Below are positions 17,974-26,414 of a DNA stretch of 64,000 nucleotides, in pieces (position 1 is the stretch's first letter; every line of letters begins with the position of its first letter). A model generated the notes under the pieces. The model was not told the origin of the DNA. It saw nothing but the letters and a program-made list of their open reading frames with translations, and did not search any database. A program made the translations under genes and the position numbers. The DNA comes from Nitrosopumilus sp. (GTDB taxonomy: Archaea > Thermoproteota > Nitrososphaeria > Nitrososphaerales > Nitrosopumilaceae), in assembly GCF_025698945.1 (NCBI RefSeq), contig NZ_JAILWM010000001.1, positions 434,001 through 498,000 on the forward strand, read 5' to 3'.

Positions 17974-18366
17974 TTAGTTAGATTTTGCTATTTTAATTCC
18001 GCCTAATGCTAATTGAATTATAGCTGGAATAATCAACATTGCAGTAGATGATATCGGGTCTCTATCAGATGATTCTACTCCTGGAGAGGGGTTTGCTAAA
18101 ACTACAATTCCACCAATGATGATTAAAATCCCTGAGATAATTATCATGACCCCCAATATCTTAGAGGGTTCTTTTCTAGAAATGAAAAATGCAATTATTG
18201 GTAGAATTAATGCTGGTCCTCCCAAACCCATTCCTCTTTGCATATGGTCTAATGGTAAAAATCCGTGATCACTATTTGAAGACATTGCAACAGCCACATC
18301 TGCTGCATACAAAACAAGCAATCCTATTGCGATTCCTGTAATGATTAATGAAGTAGTTAATGCCAT
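17974..18366 (-). CDS. Four-helix membrane protein, 130 aa
   Basis: Hydrophobic segments lie at about residues 5-27, 50-63, 70-91 and 107-122, separated by short polar loops. One loop contains DHGFLPLDHMQRG. No catalytic motif is visible. Probably a small integral membrane protein of unknown role; it may sit in one unit with the two small genes downstream (8 bases to the 41-aa ORF). Confidence 0.65.
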   Translation of the reverse strand: MALTTSLIITGIAIGLLVLYAADVAVAMSSNSDHGFLPLDHMQRGMGLGGPALILPIIAFFISRKEPSKILGVMIIISGILIIIGGIVVLANPSPGVESSDRDPISSTAMLIIPAIIQLALGGIKIAKSN

Positions 18367-18400
18367 AAAGGATTTTTTTCTTCACAACTAATAAACCTAA

Positions 18401-19543
18401 TCAGATTGATTGAACTACTGCCTTAGGTTTTATGATTTCTAATTTCTTCAATAAACTATCAATGGATTCATTCTCTGAAGCAACTAAATTAAAATGACCA
18501 AGTTTTCTCATAGGTTTAGATATTTTCTTTCCATACATTTTTAGAAATAGGTTATCCTCAGAAATTTCTAATGGTTTGTATTCTCCTTCAAATGATTTGT
18601 TTCCAAGTACATTATACATGATTGTGGGGTTGATGAGTCTTGTACTTCCTAACTCTAATCCTAAAATTGCACGAAGATGTTGCTCAAATTGAGAGGTCTC
18701 ACTTGATTGTAAAGTGTGATGTCCAGAATTATGTACACGTGGTGCAATTTCATTAATTAGAATCTGTTCTTCTGGAGTAACAAACATTTCAATTCCAAAT
18801 ACCCCTGCACCCTTTAGTACATTCATTGTATCATTTGCAATTTTCTCAGCTTTTTGTGTAACTTTATCTGAAACTCTTGCCGGTGCTATGGTTTCTCGTA
18901 AAATATTTTCTTCATGGATATTTTCCACTAGTGGGTATGTTTTAATTTGACCTTTTGTGTTTCTTGCAGCAATAACAGAAACTTCCATTTTAAATGGAAC
19001 AAATTTTTCAAGCATTAGATTTTGTCCGTTAAAATAATCATATGCTTTTTGAATTTCATCTTCGGTGCTTATTTTAAAATTCCCTCTTCCATCATAAGCA
19101 TCTCTTCTTGCTTTCAATAATGTAGGAAAACCAAAATTTCTTAACCCTGCTTTAATATCTTCAATATTATCTATTTTAATAAATTCTGGAACAGGAATGT
19201 TATTTTCCTGTAAGAATGATTTTTGTAAAAATTTATCTTGAATAATTCTTAACGTGTCGGGAGATGGGTTAATCTCTGCATTCTTTTCAACAGATTTTAA
19301 AACATCACTATCTCCTGACTCAATTTCATATGTGATTATATCTGATTTTTTTGATAACTCAATTATTGCATCTTTATTTTTAAAATCTGCAATTATTTGT
19401 TCAGCTCCAACTTGTGCGGCAGAGCAATTTTCATTAGGATCTAAAACTATTATTTTTGATATATGTTCAGGCATATTTTTGGCTGCTTCTGTAATCATCA
19501 TGCCTAATTGACCCCCGCCAATTATCCCCAAAATTTTACCCAT
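18401..19543 (-). CDS. purK: N5-carboxyaminoimidazole ribonucleotide synthase
   Basis: The 380-residue ATP-grasp enzyme has the N-terminal GGGQLGMM, ATP-binding KARRDAYDGRGN and metal-binding INEIAPRVHNSGHHT motifs. It carboxylates AIR with ATP and bicarbonate in purine synthesis. It is divergent from purE with a 104-base shared promoter region. Confidence 0.92.
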   Translation of the reverse strand: MGKILGIIGGGQLGMMITEAAKNMPEHISKIIVLDPNENCSAAQVGAEQIIADFKNKDAIIELSKKSDIITYEIESGDSDVLKSVEKNAEINPSPDTLRIIQDKFLQKSFLQENNIPVPEFIKIDNIEDIKAGLRNFGFPTLLKARRDAYDGRGNFKISTEDEIQKAYDYFNGQNLMLEKFVPFKMEVSVIAARNTKGQIKTYPLVENIHEENILRETIAPARVSDKVTQKAEKIANDTMNVLKGAGVFGIEMFVTPEEQILINEIAPRVHNSGHHTLQSSETSQFEQHLRAILGLELGSTRLINPTIMYNVLGNKSFEGEYKPLEISEDNLFLKMYGKKISKPMRKLGHFNLVASENESIDSLLKKLEIIKPKAVVQSI

Positions 19544-19647
19544 AATTTTTTGAATAATAACCGATTAAAAATATCTAATGATAGATAAAAAAACCATTAA
19601 TTTTTTTGCAATAGTTTTATAGACATGCCATCAAATATTTTCATATT

Positions 19648-20223
19648 ATGACAAATTCGTCAAAAGCTCTTATTGGAATTATCATGGGTTCTAGTTCTGA
19701 TAGTAGAATTATGAAAGGTGCAGCAGAGGTTTTGGATGATTTTAAAATAAAACATGAAGATCAAATTGTTTCAGCACATAGAACTCCTTCTAGATTAGAT
19801 GAATACTCAAAGCATGCTGAAAAAATGGGATTTAAAGTAATAATTGCAGGTGCCGGAGGAGCAGCACATTTGCCAGGAATGATTGCATCACATACAACAA
19901 TACCTGTAATCGGTGTTCCAATTCTTGTATACAATGATAAACACCCAAAAAAATCAGATACTTCAAAATTTTCTGCATTTGGTGGATTAGATTCATTATT
20001 GTCAATTACTGAAATGCCTTCAGGTTCCCCAGTTGTTTCTGTAGGAATTAATAAAGCAGGAAATGCCGGAATTTATGCATTAAAAATTCTTGCAAACGAA
20101 ATCCCTACTTTAAAAAATAAATTAAAAAAATACAAATCAGATCAACATGATTCAGTGATTAAAGAATCAGAACAGCTAAAAAAACATGGTTTAACCGAAT
20201 TCGTTAAAAAGAAATTCAAATAA
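19648..20223 (+). CDS. purE: N5-carboxyaminoimidazole ribonucleotide mutase
   Basis: The 191-residue class I PurE has the IIMGSSSDS loop, SAHRTPSR and GAGGAAHLPGM motifs. It moves the carboxyl group of N5-CAIR to make CAIR, acting after PurK. The C-terminal 30 residues (Lys-rich) extend past the usual 160-170 residues. It converges on the threonine dehydratase gene with one base between stops. Confidence 0.93.
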   Translation: MTNSSKALIGIIMGSSSDSRIMKGAAEVLDDFKIKHEDQIVSAHRTPSRLDEYSKHAEKMGFKVIIAGAGGAAHLPGMIASHTTIPVIGVPILVYNDKHPKKSDTSKFSAFGGLDSLLSITEMPSGSPVVSVGINKAGNAGIYALKILANEIPTLKNKLKKYKSDQHDSVIKESEQLKKHGLTEFVKKKFK

Positions 20224-20224
20224 T

Positions 20225-21433
20225 TTATGTTAATAAAGTAAATTGAATATTTTTGGTTTTTAATTTTTCAATTAACATGTTTGCCTGATCCTTGCCTTGA
20301 GTTTCTAAACTCAGAGTAACTGCAGCGGAACCAGCATTAATGTGAGAACTTAATCTATCATGCACTACTTCAACAATATTTGCGTTAGCTAAAGAAATTT
20401 CATCCACAATTTCCTTAAAAGCTCCCGGTCTATCGGGTAACAATATTGATAATTTAAGCAATCTGCCCATTGCAGCAAGACCTTTGTCAACAATTTGTCC
20501 TAAGAGATACATATCGACATTCCCGCCAGCAAGAACAGCTACTACTTTCTTTCCAGGAGAAGGTTTTTTTGAAATAAGATAAGCAAGACTTGCAGCGCCT
20601 GCAGGTTCTACTACGTATTTCATTCTCTCCATTAACAAAAACATTGCTTTAATGATCTCAGAATCATCAACTAAAACAACATCATCAACAAGTTTGTTAA
20701 TTATCGAAAATGTAAGTTTGCCTGGCATTTTTACAGAAATGCCATCGGCTATAGTTCTAGAACCTCCGCTTTCAATTAAAATTCCTTTTTTTACAGATTC
20801 GTACATTGAGGGAAAAGACTTTGATTGTACACCAACTATTTTGATGTTGGGATTTTTCTCTTTTATTGCAATTAAAGTTCCTGCAGCTAAACCACCACCA
20901 CCTATAGGAATGTATACTTCATCTACATTTGGTAAATCATCTAAGATTTCAAGTCCAATTACTCCTTGTGCAGCTATGATTTGGGGATCGTCAAATGCAT
21001 GTATCATTGTTGCCCCTGTTGTCTCTGCTATTTCTTTAGCTTTTTTAGATGACTCATCATAATTTACTCCTTCTAAAATTACTGTAGCGCCATAACCCTT
21101 GGTTGCCGCAACTTTTGCAGGAGACGCATTTTTTGGCATTACAATTGTACATGGGATTTTTTCTAAAGAAGATGCAAAAGCTACACCTTGTGCATGATTT
21201 CCAGCAGATGCTGCAACAACACCATTTTTTTTCTCAGAATTGGATAATGATTTTATTTTGTAATATGCCCCACGAATTTTAAATGATCCTGTTTTTTGTT
21301 GAAATTCTGCTTTCAGATATACTTCTGAACCTGTAATCTCACTAAATGTTGGAGAATGTATTAGAGGTGTTTTTTTTATTTCCTCACCGCGCATTGAATT
21401 TGCTTTTAGTACTTCATCATATGATGGGTTCAT
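20225..21433 (-). CDS. ilvA: Threonine dehydratase (ammonia-lyase) with ACT domain
   Basis: A fold-type II PLP enzyme: PLP Lys in QKTGSFKIRGA, phosphate loop SAGNHAQG, and glycine loop IGGGGLAAG. A C-terminal ACT domain (last 80 residues, SILLPDRPGAFKEIV) suggests allosteric control by an amino acid. It turns threonine into 2-oxobutyrate for isoleucine synthesis. I chose ATG 21433 (MNPSYDEV) because the frame extended to 21484 starts at a TTG and adds 17 residues atypical of the family. Confidence 0.88.
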   Translation of the reverse strand: MNPSYDEVLKANSMRGEEIKKTPLIHSPTFSEITGSEVYLKAEFQQKTGSFKIRGAYYKIKSLSNSEKKNGVVAASAGNHAQGVAFASSLEKIPCTIVMPKNASPAKVAATKGYGATVILEGVNYDESSKKAKEIAETTGATMIHAFDDPQIIAAQGVIGLEILDDLPNVDEVYIPIGGGGLAAGTLIAIKEKNPNIKIVGVQSKSFPSMYESVKKGILIESGGSRTIADGISVKMPGKLTFSIINKLVDDVVLVDDSEIIKAMFLLMERMKYVVEPAGAASLAYLISKKPSPGKKVVAVLAGGNVDMYLLGQIVDKGLAAMGRLLKLSILLPDRPGAFKEIVDEISLANANIVEVVHDRLSSHINAGSAAVTLSLETQGKDQANMLIEKLKTKNIQFTLLT

Positions 21434-21532
21434 TGGAAATGTGCTAGTAAAACGGTGTATTTGACTTCTTCTATAAAAAAACAATATTTTTTGTCAAATT
21501 TTATGCCTATTTTTTTAGGAATGCCTAAATAG

Positions 21533-21540
21533 TTTAAAAA
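21533..21540 (+). promoter_or_regulatory. TATA-like box before the structured element at 21559
   Basis: TTTAAAAA begins 26 bases before the 5' edge of the hairpin at 21559, the usual TATA-to-start distance in archaea. On the other strand it could serve the threonine dehydratase gene. Confidence 0.4.
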
Positions 21541-21558
21541 TCTCGTTCAAATCATATC

Positions 21559-21607
21559 GAGGGATCGGATACTCCCCTTTGAGAAAAATCTCATTTTCCG
21601 ATTCCTT
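21559..21607 (+). ncRNA. Candidate structured small RNA (two-tier hairpin)
   Basis: An 11-bp outer stem pairs 21559-21569 with 21597-21607 (nine Watson-Crick and two G-U pairs). It encloses an inner hairpin TGAGA-AAAA-TCTCA (21580-21593) and a single-stranded ATACTCCCC. The element is more GC-rich than its surroundings, and a TATA-like box sits 26 bases upstream on the plus strand. It lies between two minus-strand genes, so it could instead be a terminator or leader element on that strand. No known RNA family was recognised. Confidence 0.4.
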
Positions 21608-21615
21608 GATTTAAT

Positions 21616-22455
21616 TTATGATTTTAAAATATTTTCTAATTCATTTAGTCGGAAAATCATTCTTTTTTTAGTAGACTCTGAAATTTTTCTTGGATCAAAT
21701 AATCCTTCTCTGTTTTTATTTTTTACAAATTCAAGGTCAATTGTAAAAAGACAACCTTCTTCACCTGTAACTAATCGTGTATCATCAATTAGCACAGGAG
21801 TTGTTTGATACGTTTCAACTAATAATGAATCTAGTTCATTAAATAATAGAGTTTTTTTCTGTAATAATTCTTTAAAATCTACTCCCTGTGATTTTTCAAT
21901 TTCAGAATATACTTTTTCTCTTAGTTCATCATTTTCATAAAAAATTTCAAATAATTTTTGATGATCAAAGTCTTTGTATCCCATTTCTTTGAGTTTATCT
22001 AATACAAATTGATCACTGTTATCTGAAACTTCCTGTTCTTTAGTTTTTGTCAAATCCACAATCTCAGATAGTTCTTTTTGACAATCAATTACTCTTTGAT
22101 CAGGACGATAGTAAAGTAAGACATGGAATTGTAAAGATATGTGACCTGAAATTAAATAACTTCCTTCCATGATCTCAAATTTTGTAAAGACTCTTCTAAG
22201 GTCTTCATGGTTTGAAATCGTAACTTCTTGAATTGACCATTCTTGTAATTTTTTATTGATGTTTTGGAAAAAGTCAATAACTTTCTTTGGGTCAAAAGTT
22301 TTTTGCTCAGTAATAGTAGCATCTCCTAGCATAACCTTGGTATCAATCATTTTTGTCAGATCATTCATTTTTGAAAGAAATAATTTTTGAATAGAATTAT
22401 TTTTTTCATTTAATACTTGGATGAAATCGTTACTAGATCGTGTTCCTAGTCTCAC
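21616..22455 (-). CDS. Hypothetical protein, 279 aa
   Basis: The family was not recognised. The protein is soluble and mixed alpha/beta, with a helical N-terminus (RSSNDFIQVLNEKNNSIQ), a beta region around residues 85-120 (VTISNHEDLRRVFTKFEIMEG) and an acidic helical middle. A second beta region near 220-240 follows. It has no signal, membrane segment or metal motif. It stands alone, divergent from the zinc-ribbon/cyclase pair at 22527. Confidence 0.55.
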   Translation of the reverse strand: MRLGTRSSNDFIQVLNEKNNSIQKLFLSKMNDLTKMIDTKVMLGDATITEQKTFDPKKVIDFFQNINKKLQEWSIQEVTISNHEDLRRVFTKFEIMEGSYLISGHISLQFHVLLYYRPDQRVIDCQKELSEIVDLTKTKEQEVSDNSDQFVLDKLKEMGYKDFDHQKLFEIFYENDELREKVYSEIEKSQGVDFKELLQKKTLLFNELDSLLVETYQTTPVLIDDTRLVTGEEGCLFTIDLEFVKNKNREGLFDPRKISESTKKRMIFRLNELENILKS

Positions 22456-22526
22456 AAGAATTTACAAATAATTACTCTCCTTAAACCTTCATCAATATCT
22501 AAATACATAAAATTGTGATTTTAGGC

Positions 22527-22649
22527 ATGGTAAAATCACCTATCCAATGTAGTCATTGTGATGAAGAGATAACTGAATACTATCATGAAGTGTATAAAGG
22601 AAATAGGGGCAAATGCCCTAAATGTGGGGCAGATTTTCCCTTAGAATAG
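22527..22649 (+). CDS. Zinc-ribbon microprotein, 40 aa
   Basis: ATG 22527 to TAG 22649 encodes 40 residues with CSHC and CPKC knuckles 18-20 residues apart, a standard zinc ribbon. The cyclase gene begins within 10 bases of its stop, so the two form a likely operon. Confidence 0.6.
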   Translation: MVKSPIQCSHCDEEITEYYHEVYKGNRGKCPKCGADFPLE

Positions 22650-22658
22650 GTGAATTCC

Positions 22659-23465
22659 ATGGCGGATGATAATACAAGTAACTCAAATTCAAAAAATGAA
22701 AACTCTGATCCTAAAAATACTGTAGTAGACATGCTTCTCAGTAAAAATACAGAGAATACCTTAGATTCAGAAACAATGATTTTAGAAACACAGAAACGAG
22801 TTTGGGGAGCACTCAAAAAAGGTTATGAATACACAGGGATGATAGATGAATCAGAGAAATTTCTAAGAAAAAATGTTTTTTCAAAAATTGATATGGTAGT
22901 TCTTTACGTTGATCTGGTTGGCTCAACAACTATGACACTAGAAATGCCTGAAGAGAAAATTGCAATCATTGTAAGTTCTTTTTCTCAAGAGATGGCAGCA
23001 GTGATTAGACAACATCATGGTTATGTTCTAAAATTTGTGGGTGATGCAGTAATTGGTTATTTTATTGCAGAAAACAATGCATTGTTTGCAGCAGATAATG
23101 CAGTTAATTGTGCTAAATCAATGATCACAGTTATTCAAAAAGGAATCAATCCAATTCTTAACCAATATGATTATCCAGATTTAATGGTAAAAATTGGTGT
23201 TGATTTTGGACAAAATATAGTTGTAAGATACGGTGCAGACCAAGAGAATTCTCATGTTGATTTAATGGGTCCTGCAATGAACATCGCAGCTAAAATTCAA
23301 AACATGGCAAAACCTAATCAAATTTTAATTGGAAACGATGTTTATGAAAAAATTCATCCAAAATCACAAAAAACATTTTCACAAATAGTTTGGCAAAATA
23401 ATGAATGGAAATATCGTTCACGATTGACTGGTGAGATATACAAAGTCTATGAATACAAAGGATAA
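22659..23465 (+). CDS. Class III adenylate/guanylate cyclase-family protein
   Basis: I place the start at ATG 22659, preceded by the Shine-Dalgarno-like AGGTGA; a GTG at 22650 is the alternative. After a 45-residue disordered leader and a helical linker, a class III cyclase homology domain shows both metal aspartates (VDLVGSTT and FVGDAVIGYF, about D85 and D129 from this start). The conserved MGPAMNIAAKIQ helix follows. It probably makes a cyclic nucleotide. The effector is unknown. There is no membrane or sensor domain, so control may come from the small zinc-ribbon partner gene. Confidence 0.8.
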   Translation: MADDNTSNSNSKNENSDPKNTVVDMLLSKNTENTLDSETMILETQKRVWGALKKGYEYTGMIDESEKFLRKNVFSKIDMVVLYVDLVGSTTMTLEMPEEKIAIIVSSFSQEMAAVIRQHHGYVLKFVGDAVIGYFIAENNALFAADNAVNCAKSMITVIQKGINPILNQYDYPDLMVKIGVDFGQNIVVRYGADQENSHVDLMGPAMNIAAKIQNMAKPNQILIGNDVYEKIHPKSQKTFSQIVWQNNEWKYRSRLTGEIYKVYEYKG

Positions 23466-23491
23466 TTTTTTAGATAATTTCAATTGTAAAT

Positions 23492-23638
23492 TTACACTGT
23501 GAATCTGTCAGGGCATTCAACATGCTCATAATGATGTTCAGTAAATTTTTCTTGAACCACATAAATTACGATTTTATGAAGATCCTTTTCTCGAATTTCT
23601 TTTTTACATTTGAGACATGTTTTGTTTGTTACATTCAT
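23492..23638 (-). CDS. Small Cys/His protein, 48 aa
   Basis: ATG 23638 to TAA 23492 encodes 48 residues with CLKC near the N-terminus and a HHYEHVEC segment near the C-terminus, enough for one zinc site. It converges on the cyclase gene. Function unknown. Confidence 0.5.
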   Translation of the reverse strand: MNVTNKTCLKCKKEIREKDLHKIVIYVVQEKFTEHHYEHVECPDRFTV

Positions 23639-23778
23639 GTGTATCAGCGATCTAAAATTAGGAATCTATAAGGATCAGCGATCAGCTCAAGTTGAGTAAA
23701 AATGACTGAGAGTTTACTAAATCCTATAAGAATTGCCTAAAAGCAAGGCAGAAATATACCAAAATTAACGAATTATCT

Positions 23779-24156
23779 ATGGAAAACATAGTAATGAATC
23801 ATCTTCAAACGCTTTATGGCATTAATCCAAATATTCCACACGTTGTATTTCAATTCCCAAGATTACCACCAGGTTTGACTAGTCCATTGTTTAGAGTTCA
23901 TCAAAATCCTATGAAAGAGCAATTCTTACAGCAAGCTGCAACAATGAATCAAAAACTTCAGGGTTTTCAACACATGTATCAGCAATATGCATCAGGTTTA
24001 CTGTCAAAGAATCCTTCAATCATTCCTCCCAGTCATCCACTATACAATAGACATAACTCATTTGAAACACTTAAAGCTGAAAATGATAAATTACTAAAAG
24101 AGAATTTAGAATTAAAAAAGAAAATAGAAAAAAAATCAAATTCAAAACAAGATTGA
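23779..24156 (+). CDS. Hypothetical protein with C-terminal coiled coil, 125 aa
   Basis: The N-terminal half is rich in Pro, Gln and Met (FPRLPPGLTSPLF), and the C-terminal 35 residues form a Lys/Glu/Leu coiled coil ending in a basic tail. I know of no function. The composition suggests an oligomeric scaffold or DNA-associated protein, which is only inference. Confidence 0.55.
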   Translation: MENIVMNHLQTLYGINPNIPHVVFQFPRLPPGLTSPLFRVHQNPMKEQFLQQAATMNQKLQGFQHMYQQYASGLLSKNPSIIPPSHPLYNRHNSFETLKAENDKLLKENLELKKKIEKKSNSKQD

Positions 24157-24224
24157 TTTTTAAAAACAATTCAATTTTTGCAATTAGTAAGAATCCTTAT
24201 TAATTTCAAATATTCTTTTGGATT

Positions 24225-24611
24225 ATGGTACTAACTGCAGCTGATAAATGGAAAGATACTGTAATAAAATATCGAAAACAATGCCAAAATATTCTTAAAA
24301 TTTCTAACAATATCCGATATGTTGGAATTATCAATATTTACGGAAGAACTCTTACAGGTATGGTTAGACCAAATCTAAAACCATTGTTGAAATCAGAACA
24401 AGTCAAAAATGAATTTTTTATAATTTCAACATTAATGTCATTAAGAAAAGATACTGCTAGTTCGGTAGGAAAATTAGAACATGTGATTTTAGAACATCAA
24501 AAGGTAACTATTGTACTATTAACTAAAAATGACATTACATATTATGTTTCAATTAATAGGAAAGAAAAAGGCTTAGAAAAAATAATTAATTCAATTAAAA
24601 AAATTATCTAA
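24225..24611 (+). CDS. Small conserved-looking protein, 128 aa
   Basis: A compact alpha/beta protein with alternating strands and helices (IRYVGIINIYGRTLTGM, then KVTIVLLTKNDITYYVS and a basic C-terminal helix). The pattern recalls profilin/roadblock-like small domains common in Nitrososphaeria, though I cannot assign a family with confidence. Its stop overlaps the converging VOC gene by 4 bases. Confidence 0.55.
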   Translation: MVLTAADKWKDTVIKYRKQCQNILKISNNIRYVGIINIYGRTLTGMVRPNLKPLLKSEQVKNEFFIISTLMSLRKDTASSVGKLEHVILEHQKVTIVLLTKNDITYYVSINRKEKGLEKIINSIKKII

Positions 24612-25021
24612 GCTGGGGTAAACCCTTGATAGCCGCCAGTTTGTTGAGCTTTATCTTCAAAGATTGGCTCAAATAAGGAGATCAGGTACTCGTCAGGATC
24701 TAGAATTACAGCGTTTTTTCCAGCATCCTTTTCGACAATGTCTCGATAAATAGTAACTCCTTTTTCTCTTAATTCCTCAACTGCTGATTTTACATCGCCA
24801 ACAAGAAAACCTATAGTGATTCCATTTTCAATGGAACTGCCAATATGCTGGGCTGTTAATGATGCAGGGTGTAAACTCAACAAAGCTCCTGATGTTCCCA
24901 AATCAACCCATGATCTTCTTTGGTTCTTTATTGGAAGACCAATTATTTCATGGTAAAATGCTGTGGATTTATCAAGGTCTTTAACGGCTAATATCACATT
25001 TCCGACTTTTTTGACATTCAC
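24608..25021 (-). CDS. VOC-superfamily (glyoxalase/dioxygenase-like) protein
   Basis: The 137-residue protein has two beta-alpha-beta-beta-beta modules, opening VGNVILAVKDLDKSTAFYHEIIGLP and ending DPDEYLISLFEP. The family includes glyoxalase I, epimerases and extradiol dioxygenases. The metal ligands cannot be assigned surely: a Glu in SLFEP is present, but the usual N-terminal His is replaced. Substrate unknown. Confidence 0.75.
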   Translation of the reverse strand: MNVKKVGNVILAVKDLDKSTAFYHEIIGLPIKNQRRSWVDLGTSGALLSLHPASLTAQHIGSSIENGITIGFLVGDVKSAVEELREKGVTIYRDIVEKDAGKNAVILDPDEYLISLFEPIFEDKAQQTGGYQGFTPA

Positions 25022-25055
25022 AAATGTTATTGCAACAAGTTCTTTAAATTAATTG

Positions 25056-25274
25056 TTATTGGACTTCGACCATGGTTTCAGTCCTTTCTACCCCGCTAAT
25101 TTTTTGAATTTGGTTTGCAACTTCTTTAATCTGATATAATTCCTTAACATCAATTATTGCAACAGCATCAAATTGACCACTTGTTGGGAAAGAGTCATAC
25201 ACAGAGGTAACTTTTCGTAATCTTGCGGCAATTAATTTTTTAGGGGATTTTACTAAAATTATGGCCCTTACCAA
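25056..25274 (-). CDS. Lrp/AsnC ligand-binding (RAM) domain protein, 72 aa
   Basis: A stand-alone RAM/ACT-like domain (RAIILVKSPKKL...TSGQFDAVAIIDVKE) without a DNA-binding helix-turn-helix. Such proteins bind amino acids and can modulate full-length Lrp regulators. It overlaps the next upstream gene by 7 bases and is its paralogue. Confidence 0.8.
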   Translation of the reverse strand: MVRAIILVKSPKKLIAARLRKVTSVYDSFPTSGQFDAVAIIDVKELYQIKEVANQIQKISGVERTETMVEVQ

Positions 25275-25507
25275 CCTAGATTTACCTCCACTTCAATTAA
25301 GGTCTCAGTTGTTACAATTTCTTTAATTTTTTTAAAATCAATTACCATGTTGTTAATCTCATCAATATTTCCTTGTAAAATTACACAGATATCTGCTCTT
25401 CCAGTAACAATCATGATTTGTTTTACTATTTTGCGTTTCTTCTTTAGAATTTCAACAACTGCATCTACTTTACCAGGTTTAACTGTAATAAGACACAATG
25501 CTCGCAT
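25268..25507 (-). CDS. Lrp/AsnC ligand-binding (RAM) domain protein, 79 aa
   Basis: A second stand-alone RAM domain (RALCLITVKPGKVDAVVE...TGRADICVILQGN), also without an HTH. The tandem pair overlap by 7 bases and may form hetero-oligomers. The usual ligand is an amino acid; which one is unknown. Confidence 0.8.
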   Translation of the reverse strand: MRALCLITVKPGKVDAVVEILKKKRKIVKQIMIVTGRADICVILQGNIDEINNMVIDFKKIKEIVTTETLIEVEVNLGW

Positions 25508-25541
25508 AACTTGTATACGTCATAGATTGGGATAAAGATTC

Positions 25542-25811
25542 CTAATCAAATGCTTCTTGAGACCTTGCTTCTTCAAGATATGCCCTACGTTCCTCATTCA
25601 CTTTTTCTTGATCAATGACAATATCGTCATCAACTATGACTATTCCCATATCATCAATTGGCTCTTCTTTTGGTTTTTTACTCTTGGTCTTTGTAGTTTT
25701 TGCTTTAGTTTTTGCAGGTTTTTTAGATTTGACTTTATCAGGCTTTGTTTTGGCAATTTTTTTTGCAGGGGTTTTTTTTACCGTTTTCTTTGCAGTTTTT
25801 TTTTCAGCCAT
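25542..25811 (-). CDS. Lys/Ala-rich protein with acidic C-terminus, 89 aa
   Basis: The first 50 residues are a histone H1-like tail of KKxAK repeats. The last 40 residues form a small acidic domain (GIVIVDDDIVIDQEKV). The bipolar charge suggests it binds nucleic acid through the tail while the acidic part contacts another protein. I recognise no family. It is 34 bases downstream of the Lrp pair on the same strand. Confidence 0.6.
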   Translation of the reverse strand: MAEKKTAKKTVKKTPAKKIAKTKPDKVKSKKPAKTKAKTTKTKSKKPKEEPIDDMGIVIVDDDIVIDQEKVNEERRAYLEEARSQEAFD

Positions 25812-26081
25812 GAATGTCGAAAAACAAGAGTTTGCCTTATTTTTAAAGATTATGCAGAATTATTTTCTTGTAAAATTACTAGTCTAAATTTTTTAATTTA
25901 AGAAAGGAGTCGGCAAATAGCGATCACATCTTTATCCTCTAAACATCATTTTCTTTTCTAATAATTTAAAATCAAAAATTTGCAAAATTATGAAAATAGG
26001 TAGCCATTTAGGTCAACTATTCACTCATCATTTGATTTATCCAGTAGAAATTCTCAGATACAGCATTGGGGGTGAAATAGA

Positions 26082-26414
26082 ATAGCAACATTAGCAGAAT
26101 ATTCCACAACAAGAGATTCAATTAGTTTAGCAAAAATTGGGGATAAACCATTCACCATTACATTCATCGAAGATTCAGACTATATTCAAGGCGATGAAAC
26201 AGTAAAAGGAGTTAAGATTACCACCAAAGAAGTTTTTGAGATAGATGGTAGTTTTACCAACAAATTTCATACAACCCGAGTTGCAATAGTCAAAAAATTC
26301 AATAATGAAAAACTCCGAAACGATGTAAATAATGGCGATGCTTTAGGGCCAGTCAAATGTGTATCTGAAAAATCAAGTTCAGGAAAAAGCTTCTTTAATT
26401 TAGTAGACGTATAG
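26082..26414 (+). pseudogene. 110-codon ORF with no ATG/GTG/TTG start; ATA in start position
   Basis: The frame is open from 26076 to TAG 26412-26414. It translates to protein-like sequence (IATLAEYSTTRDSISLAKIG, then FEIDGSFTNKFHTTRVAIV and a GKSFFNLVDV end). No ATG, GTG or TTG occurs in frame. A GGGGGTGA Shine-Dalgarno-like sequence at 26068-26075 lies 6-7 bases before ATA 26082, exactly where a start should be. Either ATG mutated to ATA, silencing the gene, or ATA is used. The product has no recognised family; its beta-rich look resembles small viral or element proteins. Confidence 0.5.

Noticed and set aside
25557-25901. Plus-strand frames rich in Phe/Cys opposite the Lys-rich gene
   Set aside because: They are the complement of the AAA/AAG-rich minus-strand gene; the Phe runs mirror its lysines.
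26041-26075. C/D-box sRNA near 26.0 kb suggested by TGATGA and CTGA strings
   Set aside because: The boxes are in the wrong order and no guide-like spacing is present.
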